Positions 1-5,583 of a stretch of 8,431 bases of DNA are shown piece after piece. A program made the translations under genes and the position numbers. A model generated the notes under the pieces. It did not search any database and had not been told where the DNA came from. It was given only the letters and a program-made list of their open reading frames with translations. Source of the DNA: JBFJVD01 sp041624375 (GTDB lineage: Bacteria; Chloroflexota; Anaerolineae; Anaerolineales; E44-bin32); assembly GCA_041624375.1 (NCBI GenBank), contig JBFJVD010000131.1, positions 1-8,431 on the forward strand, given 5' to 3'. Numbering within the stretch: the stretch's first letter is position 1; every line of letters starts with the position of its first letter.

Positions 1-561
1 CGGGGTCAGGCGGATGTTGCCCGCGCCTACATGGAGCATGTGATCGAGCAGGGGCTGACTTTGCTCGAGACCCGGCCGATCCGGGTTGTTTTCACGACGC
101 CGCGGCTGATCGAAGCGCTGAGCGAGAAGACCTCGTTGAAGGTGCATGGCGTGCGGGGCGTTCTCTGTGGGGGGACGAGCATCTCCGCACAAGTTCATCG
201 CTTCATCGTCGAAGAGCTCCTGGACGGCGTGGCATTTGTGCCGGTTTATGGCAACACGCTCATGGGCCTGGCAGCCTGCAAACCCACGGTCCCGGAAGAT
301 GCGTTCAGCATCACCTACTTTGCGCCGCAGCCGCGGGCCGTCCTGCAGGTGCTCGATCCGGCGGGTGACGCACTCGTGCCGTATGGCGAGTGGGGGAGGG
401 TGCGGCTGACCACGCTCACCAAGGAGTTCTTCCTGCCCAACTTCTACGAGCGGGACGAGGCCATCCGGGCGGAACCAATCGAGCTCTATCCCTGGGACGG
501 GGTGCGCGAGGTGCGCCCCTTTGGCGGGATGGAGAAGCCGGTCATTGAGGGGGTCTATTGA
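1..561 (+). CDS. Adenylate-forming acyl-activating enzyme, PaaK/LuxE-like, 3' part only
   Basis: The reading frame is open from the first base, so the N-terminal part lies outside the window; the first in-window ATG at 31 is probably internal. The visible 186 codons resemble the C-terminal part of adenylate-forming enzymes of the phenylacetate-CoA ligase/LuxE type. A strand-turn GVRGVLCGGTSIS is followed by YGNTLMG, the position of the acyl-adenylate motif usually written YGxTE. Later comes YGEWGRVRLTTLT and then LPNFYERDEA, which fits the GExGrl...lPxxRYrtGD region. Such enzymes use ATP to activate a carboxylic acid as acyl-AMP for transfer to CoA, a protein or a reductase. Only about 40 residues follow the last motif, so the C-terminal lid domain looks short. 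The stop overlaps the next gene's start by four bases (TTGA), so the two are probably translationally coupled. Substrate is unknown. The family call is from motif recognition and is moderately sure. Confidence 0.6.
   Translation, partial: RGQADVARAYMEHVIEQGLTLLETRPIRVVFTTPRLIEALSEKTSLKVHGVRGVLCGGTSISAQVHRFIVEELLDGVAFVPVYGNTLMGLAACKPTVPEDAFSITYFAPQPRAVLQVLDPAGDALVPYGEWGRVRLTTLTKEFFLPNFYERDEAIRAEPIELYPWDGVREVRPFGGMEKPVIEGVY
547..553 (+). promoter_or_regulatory. Ribosome binding site supporting the TTG start of the reductase gene
   Basis: GAGGGGG lies four bases before TTG at 558, inside the end of the upstream gene. It supports the unusual TTG start. The next in-frame Met is at residue 112, which would remove much of the cofactor-binding domain. 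Confidence 0.5.
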
Positions 562-1991
562 GCTCTTCGACAATTCCGATCCTGCGCTGGGGCGAGCCCT
601 ACACCAGCCTGGAAACCGAGCGGCTGGCGATTGGTCCGGAAGGGCAGGAGTATGTCGAAGTCAGCCAGGCAAACCCCGGCCTGATTCAACGTGATCTGGA
701 GCAAAGCGAAGCGGCCTGGCGATCGCTCCAGAATCTCCGTGTGTCCAGGCTGCTCGAGATCCTCGCCGAGGCGGCGGAGCTGTTCCTGCACGCCGACCTG
801 CCCTTGGGGGAGGCGCTTCAGTCGCCGCAGGAGTACGTCGCCCAGCTCTCCTCGACCAGCGGCTTGCCGTGGACGCTCTGCCGCGAAAACATGGTCAAGA
901 TCGCGCATGTCTGCCGATCGATGGGGTCCATCCTCACCGGCCTGACCCGCGGCGTAGACCCCGCCGTTCTCGATGAAGGGCAGGCCGGTGCGAACGGCAG
1001 CTGGCTCAGCTTCCGCCGGCAGGCGAAGACCCTCGGCGTGCTGCTGCCCAGCAACTCGCCAGGCGTCAACACGCTCTGGCTGCCGGCCATCGCGTTGAAG
1101 ACGGCGGTGGTTCTCAAGCCCGGCAGGCAGGATCCGTGGACACCCTACCGCCTGGCCCAGGCGCTGCTCGGTGCCGGGCTCCCGTCGAGCGCGCTCGCGT
1201 ACTATCCCACGGGACACGAGGGCGGTGTGCGCATCCTGGAGCGCTGCGCGCGCAGCCTGCTCTTTGGCGGCGGCGCGACGGTGGCGCCGTGGGAGGGCCG
1301 CGCTTCGGTTCAGATCCACGGCCCCGGCCGCGCGAAGATCCTCCTGGGGCCGGACAGGATCGAGCGCTGGCCGGACTACCTTGATCTCATCGTCGACTCG
1401 GTCGCCCGCAACGGCGGCCGCTCGTGCATCAACGCCTCGACGGTGCTGGTGCCTTCCCGGGCCGATGAGCTGGCCGATGCGCTCGCGGAACGCTTGGCAG
1501 CAATCGAGCCGAGGGCCGCCGAGAATCCCTCGGCGCAGTTGGCGGCCTTTCCGGTGCGCGAAGTTGCAGAAGCCATCGACCGGCAGATCGAACGGGCACT
1601 GGCCGATCATGCCGCACGAGACATCACCCGGATCCGTAGTCCTGGGCCGAGGCTTGTTGAATCCAACGGCGGCTGCTATTTGCTGCCGACGGTGATCCGC
1701 TGCGCTGATCCAGACGACCCGCTGGCGAACACAGAATACCTGTTCCCCTTCGTGGCGGTCGTAGAGGCGCCGGCCGAGGAGCTGGCGGAGCGGGCGCGGC
1801 CGTCGCTGGTCGTCAGCGCGATCACCGACGACGAAGTCATCCAGCAGCAGCTGCTGCACGCCCCGGACATCGACCGCATCAACCTCGGCCCGATCCCCAC
1901 GAACGCCGTCCAGTGGGATCAGCCCCACGAGGGCAACCTGTTCGAGTTCCTCTTCCAGCGGCGGGCCTTCCAGGTCGCGAAGGCACCCTGA
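558..1991 (+). CDS. Aldehyde dehydrogenase-superfamily protein, probable acyl (LuxC-like) reductase
   Basis: This is a 477-residue protein of the aldehyde dehydrogenase fold, near the usual family length. Visible landmarks in order are LLPSNSPG (162-169, Asn166 at the catalytic amide position), VVLKPGR (184-190, Lys187 at the NAD(P) ribose-binding position), GGRSCINAS with nucleophile Cys290, and NTEYLFPFVAVVEAP (391-405), matching the EExFGPV motif. The usual general-base Glu of the ELGGK segment is absent; the equivalent stretch reads HGPGRAK (254-260). Loss of that Glu is typical of acylating or reducing members, which work on thioesters or acyl adenylates rather than hydrolysing a thioacyl intermediate to acid. 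With the overlapping adenylate-forming gene this suggests a two-protein acid-to-aldehyde reduction system analogous to LuxE/LuxC, although the Cys motif is of plain ALDH type. The substrate cannot be read from sequence. An ordinary NAD(P)-dependent aldehyde dehydrogenase remains possible. Confidence 0.75.
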   Translation: MSSSTIPILRWGEPYTSLETERLAIGPEGQEYVEVSQANPGLIQRDLEQSEAAWRSLQNLRVSRLLEILAEAAELFLHADLPLGEALQSPQEYVAQLSSTSGLPWTLCRENMVKIAHVCRSMGSILTGLTRGVDPAVLDEGQAGANGSWLSFRRQAKTLGVLLPSNSPGVNTLWLPAIALKTAVVLKPGRQDPWTPYRLAQALLGAGLPSSALAYYPTGHEGGVRILERCARSLLFGGGATVAPWEGRASVQIHGPGRAKILLGPDRIERWPDYLDLIVDSVARNGGRSCINASTVLVPSRADELADALAERLAAIEPRAAENPSAQLAAFPVREVAEAIDRQIERALADHAARDITRIRSPGPRLVESNGGCYLLPTVIRCADPDDPLANTEYLFPFVAVVEAPAEELAERARPSLVVSAITDDEVIQQQLLHAPDIDRINLGPIPTNAVQWDQPHEGNLFEFLFQRRAFQVAKAP

Positions 1992-2017
1992 CCGGCGCGA
2001 GAAGACAAGAGAAACCA

Positions 2018-2052
2018 AAGACCCCGGCGCACACTTCTGACGCCGGGGTCTT
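2018..2052. terminator. Bidirectional hairpin terminator between convergent genes
   Basis: AAGACCCCGGCG (2018-2029) and CGCCGGGGTCTT (2041-2052) form a perfect 12-bp stem with an 11-nt loop. It lies 26 bases after the reductase stop and 17 bases beyond the stop of the minus-strand DsrE-like gene. In the minus direction the stem is followed by a T-rich run (TTGGTTTCTCTTG). In the plus direction the trailing sequence TTGCCTTGCT is only moderately T-rich. It probably ends both transcripts, more convincingly the minus-strand one. Confidence 0.8.
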
Positions 2053-2069
2053 GCCTTGCTGCGTGACGA

Positions 2070-2555
2070 TCAGATGAAGAGCAGCTGTGCTCCTTCTGTC
2101 AGATCCATGAACTCCATCGCGCCGAGGACCTCGGCCGGCTCGACCAGGTCTTCCTTTGTCAGCTTCATCATGTCCATCGACATCTTGCAGCCGTACAGAC
2201 AGGTGCCGGCGTCGGCGACCATCTCGACAAACTCGGGGACGGGCGGGAAGTCCAGCTTGTCGATCTCGCGGCGCATCATCCAGGTGGCGGCCGCCGACAT
2301 GCCCGGCAGCATCCCGACGATCGTCGGAATGTGGAACCAGGGATGCATATTGGGGTTGCCGACGGTGGCCACATTCAGTTTGTCCTGTTTGGACCGCGTG
2401 ATGATATCCAGGCCCCAGAAGGTGAAGAAAATGCTGGCGTCGATCCCGCCCATCCGGGCGGCATTGGCGAGGATCAGCGGCGGGTAAGCCATGTCGAGCG
2501 AACCCTTGGAGGCGATGATCGCCAGCTTGCGGTTTCCATTGCCGTTGGTGAACAT
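2070..2555 (-). CDS. DsrE/DsrF-like (DsrE2-type) sulfur-transfer protein
   Basis: This 161-residue protein belongs to the DsrE/DsrF/DrsH-like family. It opens with a short beta-strand motif (KLAIIASKGSLD, 10-21), followed by a helix with Ala/Asn-rich positions (ILANAARMGG) and FFTFWGLDII (43-52), as in DsrE2-type peroxiredoxin-like proteins. A hydrophobic segment at about 72-94 (PWFHIPTIVGMLPG onward) may contact the membrane or an oligomer interface. Near the C-terminus GTCLYGCKMSMDMM (117-130) carries Cys119 and Cys123, the likely persulfide-carrying thiols in a CxxxC arrangement. Proteins of this family relay sulfane sulfur in the cytoplasm, usually with TusA, DsrC/TusE or heterodisulfide-reductase-like partners. 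It is last in the SQR operon, 33 nt after the DsrC-like gene, with AAGGGAGA upstream of its ATG. No TusA gene is in the window. The family call is firm; the exact donor and acceptor are inferred. Confidence 0.85.
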   Translation of the reverse strand: MFTNGNGNRKLAIIASKGSLDMAYPPLILANAARMGGIDASIFFTFWGLDIITRSKQDKLNVATVGNPNMHPWFHIPTIVGMLPGMSAAATWMMRREIDKLDFPPVPEFVEMVADAGTCLYGCKMSMDMMKLTKEDLVEPAEVLGAMEFMDLTEGAQLLFI

Positions 2556-2588
2556 GTTTTGGTCTCCCTTATTTCCTGGCCGCGGCCA

Positions 2589-2921
2589 CTAAATGCAGCC
2601 GGTGGGCTTGCCCAGGCCGGAAATCTTCGCCGCCACCTTGGCGGCGCCGCCGGGGAACAGTGCATACAGCTCCTTGGTGTTGACTTCGGTCTGCTTGGTG
2701 ATCCGCCTCAGGGTGGGCGGTTCGCCGTTCGTCTCGAATTCCTTGCGGGCGAAATTGATGACGATCCAATGGCGGTCGGTCAGTGGCAGGCCCAGGCCGC
2801 TTGCGATTGCTTCCCCGATCTCCGGCGTCCAGGCATGTGGATCAACCATGAAGCCTTCAGCGTCGAATTCGATCCCATCCAGCAAACCGACCTTCTCGGT
2901 GGCGATAAGTTGCTCGGTCAT
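2589..2921 (-). CDS. DsrC/TusE-family sulfur carrier with a single C-terminal cysteine
   Basis: This 110-residue protein has the length and pattern of the DsrC/TusE family: a central DRHWIVINFARKEF (49-62), PPTLRRITK (68-76), and the C-terminal signature LFPGGAAK followed by GLGKPTGCI. The penultimate Cys109 is the thiol that carries persulfide in TusE and acts as CysA in DsrC. Classical DsrC has a second Cys eleven residues earlier; here that position is Ala98. A DsrC-type trisulfide between two internal cysteines therefore cannot form, and the protein is better viewed as TusE-like or as a single-thiol carrier. It could take sulfur from SQR-derived persulfide or the adjacent DsrE-like protein. 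No other tus or dsr genes (dsrAB, tusA) are visible. It lies 36 nt downstream of the DUF1641 gene and has two tandem SD-like sequences in front of its ATG. Confidence 0.9.
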   Translation of the reverse strand: MTEQLIATEKVGLLDGIEFDAEGFMVDPHAWTPEIGEAIASGLGLPLTDRHWIVINFARKEFETNGEPPTLRRITKQTEVNTKELYALFPGGAAKVAAKISGLGKPTGCI

Positions 2922-2924
2922 TGT

Positions 2925-2947
2925 TTCCTTCCTTCAGTTCCTTCCTT
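2925..2947 (-). repeat. Tandem duplicated Shine-Dalgarno-like 10-mer before the DsrC-like gene
   Basis: Read on the minus strand, AAGGAAGGAA occurs twice, separated by CTG, with the proximal copy ending three bases from the ATG. On the plus strand the copies are TTCCTTCCTT at 2925-2934 and 2938-2947. The proximal copy has a workable GGA core for initiation at 2921. The second copy may be a simple duplication or a standby site. Confidence 0.55.
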
Positions 2948-2957
2948 ATAGGGTCAA

Positions 2958-3656
2958 TCAATTCACATCAGGCGACGTGGGTTGGTCGGCGAGCACGCGC
3001 AGCATGCTCAGCAGCCGCGCCATCCCCTTGCGCACTTGTGGATCGCGGAGTTCTCGGGCCAGTGCTAGCAGCGATGTGTCTCCTTCATGGATGTCCGCAC
3101 CGCGCATGGCATCGACGGCGCGATTGGCCAACCCCATGATTTCGGGCTGGGTCATGTTGCGAACGGTCTTGAGGATCGTGACGATGTTGTCGCCAAGCGC
3201 CCGGACGTCTTCATCCGAGAACTCGGACACGATTTGATCGAGGATGTAGGCGCCCTCGCGGGCGAAGGCGAAGTAGCCCCGCCGTTCGAGGCGATCGAGC
3301 GCCTCGACGCCGGTCGAAAACACCTGCTTTCCGAGCATCTCGGCTTCATCGCCTAGGCTCGAAAGCGCCTCCATCTGGTCGAGCATGCGCAGGAGCAGGG
3401 GGGTGCTGCGGAGCAACCGCTTCAACAGGAAGAGCAGGTCTTCGAGGCGGAATTCGGAACCAATCTCGGCCAGCTCATCGATCGAAAGCTTGATGGCGTG
3501 GTTGGCGATCGGAATCAGGTCCGATTTCAGCTCGTCCAGCTCCTGCTGGCGGTGTTCCTGCGCTTCGAGAAGCTCCGTGAGATGGTCCAGCTTCTCGTGC
3601 AGAAGGGCGATCTCGGTCGGATCGGCGGTCTGGATCTCAGGAAGAGTGACAGTCAT
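2958..3656 (-). CDS. DUF1641-family protein, SQR-associated
   Basis: This is a 232-residue, largely helical protein without transmembrane segments. Residues 14-48 form a charged, heptad-like stretch probably making a coiled coil. The segment from about 127 to 185 (GYFAFAREGAYILDQIV, then VRALGDNIVTILKTVRNMTQPEIMG) matches the DUF1641 pattern as I recognise it. DUF1641 proteins are often encoded beside sulfide:quinone oxidoreductases and some formate dehydrogenase genes, but their biochemical role is not established. It contains no cysteine, so it is not itself a thiol carrier; an assembly, docking or membrane-recruiting role for SQR is a guess. The ATG lies 10 nt after the SQR stop, with AAGGAGGG overlapping the end of that gene, a sign of coupled translation. 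Confidence 0.8.
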   Translation of the reverse strand: MTVTLPEIQTADPTEIALLHEKLDHLTELLEAQEHRQQELDELKSDLIPIANHAIKLSIDELAEIGSEFRLEDLLFLLKRLLRSTPLLLRMLDQMEALSSLGDEAEMLGKQVFSTGVEALDRLERRGYFAFAREGAYILDQIVSEFSDEDVRALGDNIVTILKTVRNMTQPEIMGLANRAVDAMRGADIHEGDTSLLALARELRDPQVRKGMARLLSMLRVLADQPTSPDVN

Positions 3657-3666
3657 CGCGCCCTCC

Positions 3667-4899
3667 TTACGCCCACTTGCCGGCCATCGACATCTGGGAT
3701 TCGAACGGCAGTTCGCCGCCCTTGAGCAGGATGTTCCAGTAGATCCAGCGGAAGGTCATCTTGCCCCAGTGGTTGGCGGCAGACTCCTGCAGCAGTGAGA
3801 AAGGCCCGAAGCCCGGAAGCGGGAACTTGCCAGGCAGCGGCTCGACATCGTAATTGAAGTCGATCAGGATGCCCTTCTCGAAGCCGGACTCGATGAAGCA
3901 GTTGGCGTGGCCGTCGAACTTGGGCAGCGGGGCCAGGCCCTCGATGTAGCGGAGGATGTTTTCCACCAGCACGTCGAGCTCGAAGTGGGCCACCGAGCCG
4001 GCCTTGGAGGCGGGCACGTCGGTGGCGTCGCCGATCACCCACACGTTTTCCCAGTTCTTGGACTGCAGGGTGTGATCATCGGTGGGCACGAAATTGAGTT
4101 CGTCGCCCATCCCGGAGCGGCCGATCACCTCGGCGCCCATGTTGGTGGGAATGGTCACGAGCAGGTCGTACTCGAGCTCGCGGTCATCCCAGGAGACGAT
4201 CTTGCCGGCGTTCGAGTCTACCTGGCCGATGTTGTAGTCGGGGACCAGGTGGATGCCCTTCTGCTCGAGAATGTCGCCCAGGATCGAAGAGGCCCGCGGC
4301 CGGGTGAATGCACCGGGGAGTGGGGTGGAGAAGATCAGCTCTACGTCGTCCCGTATCCCGCGCTCATGGAAGTACCAGTCCGCCAGGAAGATGAACTCCA
4401 GCGGCGCCACCGGGCACTTGATGGGCATCTCGGCGACGTTAAGTACGAGCCGTCCCCCCTTCCAGAACTTGAGGAACCGGCTGAGGGCGGTGGCCCCCTC
4501 GATTGTGTAGAAGTCGAAGATGTTCTCGTACCAGGCCCCGTTCTTCAGCCCCTCGGTTTCCTCGGGCTCGATGCGGCTGCCGGTGGCGACCACCAGCAGG
4601 TCGTAGCGGATCACACGGCCTTCACGGGTCAGGGTGACTCGGTTCTGGTCGGGCTCGATCAACTCGATGTCCGAGATCACCATCTCGACGTTCGGTGGGA
4701 TGAAATTGCGCTTCGGCTTGACGACATCGCTGGGGGTGTAGATGTCAAACGGAATGAACAGGAAACCCGGCTGGTAGTAGTGGGTTTCATCGCGGTCGAC
4801 GATAATGACCTGCCAATCGTGGGGATCAAGCAGATCGGCCATCTTGTTGGCGACCATGGTGCCGGCGGTCCCGGCGCCAAGGATCAGAAACGTCTTCAT
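3667..4899 (-). CDS. sqr: Sulfide:quinone oxidoreductase (FAD-dependent)
   Basis: This 410-residue flavoprotein has the SQR/type II NADH dehydrogenase fold. Landmarks are the N-terminal Rossmann motif GAGTAG (8-13), YYQPGFLFIP (41-50), the ATGSR strand (105-109), MPIKCPVAPLEF (158-169) with Cys162, the second FAD motif GDATDVPASKAGSVAHFE (290-307), and ANCFIESG (332-339) with Cys334. Cys162 and Cys334 match the pair that carries the sulfur bridge near FAD in characterised SQRs. The third cysteine found in many SQRs, near residue 125, is missing; the region reads NIFDFYTIEGA. The C-terminal part (about 377-410, NHWGKMTFRWIYWNILLKG) is amphipathic and fits a monotopic membrane anchor near the quinone site. 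The enzyme oxidises sulfide to sulfane sulfur and reduces quinone. It follows the ArsR gene by 19 nt, with AAAGGA before the ATG. Subtype is not assigned; a related flavocytochrome-like oxidoreductase is a less likely alternative. Confidence 0.9.
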   Translation of the reverse strand: MKTFLILGAGTAGTMVANKMADLLDPHDWQVIIVDRDETHYYQPGFLFIPFDIYTPSDVVKPKRNFIPPNVEMVISDIELIEPDQNRVTLTREGRVIRYDLLVVATGSRIEPEETEGLKNGAWYENIFDFYTIEGATALSRFLKFWKGGRLVLNVAEMPIKCPVAPLEFIFLADWYFHERGIRDDVELIFSTPLPGAFTRPRASSILGDILEQKGIHLVPDYNIGQVDSNAGKIVSWDDRELEYDLLVTIPTNMGAEVIGRSGMGDELNFVPTDDHTLQSKNWENVWVIGDATDVPASKAGSVAHFELDVLVENILRYIEGLAPLPKFDGHANCFIESGFEKGILIDFNYDVEPLPGKFPLPGFGPFSLLQESAANHWGKMTFRWIYWNILLKGGELPFESQMSMAGKWA

Positions 4900-4918
4900 G
4901 CAAGGGGTCCTTTCCGAC

Positions 4919-5266
4919 CTACAGTTTCAGTTCTTCCATCACGCTGTGGCCGATGGCGCCCTGGGCCTGTAGATGGTCGGCCAGAACGGCGCGCAGAATG
5001 TCCAGCGCCTCGATGATGCGCTGGTCGGCGAGCGAGTAGCGGATGGATTGGCCTTCCCGGCTGGCGTTCACCAGCCCGCGCTCACGCAGCACCTTCAGGT
5101 GCCGGGATGCGGTCGGCTGGGGGATCTCGAGCGCTTCGCAGAGTTCGGTGACAAAATGCGGCTTCTCGGCCACGGTGTAGAGCAGCAGGATGCGGTTGGG
5201 ATCCGAGAGCGCGTGGCAGAGCCGGGCGTGCAGCTGGTCGATCTCTTCACGAAGTCGAGGCTCCAT
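4919..5266 (-). CDS. ArsR-family winged-helix transcriptional repressor of the sulfide operon
   Basis: This is a 115-residue protein of typical ArsR/SmtB length. The core is ALSDPNRILLLYTVAE (19-34), then HFVTELCEALEIPQPTASRHLKVLRERGLV (37-66), which is the helix-turn-helix with its recognition helix, followed by the wing NASREGQSIRYSLA (68-80) and a C-terminal dimer helix. The frame stays open upstream to 5335, but the ATG at 5266 is preferred because GAGGAG lies about ten bases before it and the extra 23 residues do not resemble the family and would cover the operator palindrome. There are two cysteines, Cys17 and Cys43. Cys43 sits in the helix before the recognition helix, where arsenic and persulfide sensors of this family often carry a thiol. 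The C-terminal Cys (near 107) used by SqrR/BigR-type sensors is not present. It probably represses its own operon and responds to reactive sulfur, though a metal cannot be excluded. Confidence 0.85.
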   Translation of the reverse strand: MEPRLREEIDQLHARLCHALSDPNRILLLYTVAEKPHFVTELCEALEIPQPTASRHLKVLRERGLVNASREGQSIRYSLADQRIIEALDILRAVLADHLQAQGAIGHSVMEELKL

Positions 5267-5298
5267 GGTGTTCGTGCTCCTCGAAGCATGGCTGGGCA

Positions 5299-5328
5299 AA
5301 CATATGCGCACATGCGCATATTTCTCAC
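5299..5328 (-). promoter_or_regulatory. Possible sigma-70-type promoter of the sulfide operon
   Basis: On the minus strand GTGAGA (5328-5323) and TATGTT (5304-5299) are separated by 18 bases, each matching four of six consensus positions. The palindromic operator lies almost exactly in the spacer, which would explain repression. An alternative -10 is TACTAT near 5339-5334 with no good -35. A transcription start has not been shown. Confidence 0.3.
5302..5321. promoter_or_regulatory. ArsR-type operator palindrome
   Basis: Arms ATATGCGCA (5302-5310) and TGCGCATAT (5313-5321) form a perfect 9-bp inverted repeat around a CA spacer. It begins 36 bases upstream of the ArsR ATG. Its length, the AT-rich outer ends and the position before an autoregulated arsR gene fit an ArsR-dimer site. 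Binding by this protein is inferred. Confidence 0.7.
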
Positions 5329-5361
5329 CGGGCATAGTACGGGAGAGGGCGGAATGCAGTT

Positions 5362-5377
5362 AGTGACAGATGTCACA
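5362..5377. promoter_or_regulatory. CRP/FNR-like dyad in the divergent intergenic region
   Basis: The plus strand reads AGTGA, six bases, TCACA; the minus strand reads TGTGA, six bases, TCACT. Only one position departs from the TGTGA-N6-TCACA consensus of CRP-type sites. The inner dyad GTGACA-GA-TGTCAC (5363-5376) is perfect. It lies about 96 bases upstream of the ArsR start and 207 upstream of the TIR start. No regulator gene of this type is in the window, so the binder is unknown. Confidence 0.4.
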
Positions 5378-5401
5378 AGATGGAGGTGATGGTTGGGAGC
5401 C

Positions 5402-5473
5402 CCCTTGGTTGGCGGTAAATCTGAGTACAAAGGTCCCAAGGGCGGCTGCCAGGTGGGGGAATAAGGGCAGCCG
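5402..5473 (+). repeat. Two adjacent inverted repeats upstream of the TIR gene
   Basis: CCCTTGG (5402-5408) pairs with CCAAGGG (5436-5442) across a 27-nt loop. Immediately after it CGGCTGCC (5443-5450) pairs with GGCAGCCG (5466-5473) across a 15-nt loop. Neither has a T-tract, so they are poor terminators. They could be leader RNA structure or protein sites, or chance pairing in GC-rich DNA. The rest of the 317-nt region before the TIR gene shows only a weak -10-like TAGTAT at 5519-5524 without a convincing -35. Confidence 0.3.
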
Positions 5474-5583
5474 GGGGTCCTCGTGCAGGCACCCGGTGGT
5501 GTAATTCCGGCGCGCCCGTAGTATGCTTTGGGGAGCATTGCGGTCCAGATGGGCGGCAGCCCGGCTCGAGGGAAGAAACAAAG

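Noticed and set aside
555..2018. 487-codon open frame antisense to the whole reductase gene
   Set aside because: Arg/Gly/Ala-rich composition without any domain motif, fully opposite a gene with clear ALDH landmarks; it also runs through the terminator hairpin. It is a GC-rich shadow frame.
3907..5016. 369-codon plus-strand frame over the SQR gene
   Set aside because: Val/Gly/His/Asp-rich translation mirroring the SQR codons, with no recognisable family; the opposite strand encodes intact SQR motifs.
5267..5335. Upstream extension of the ArsR protein to an earlier ATG at 5335
   Set aside because: The extra 23 residues do not resemble the family, would cover the operator and probable promoter, and the ATG at 5266 has a better ribosome binding site.
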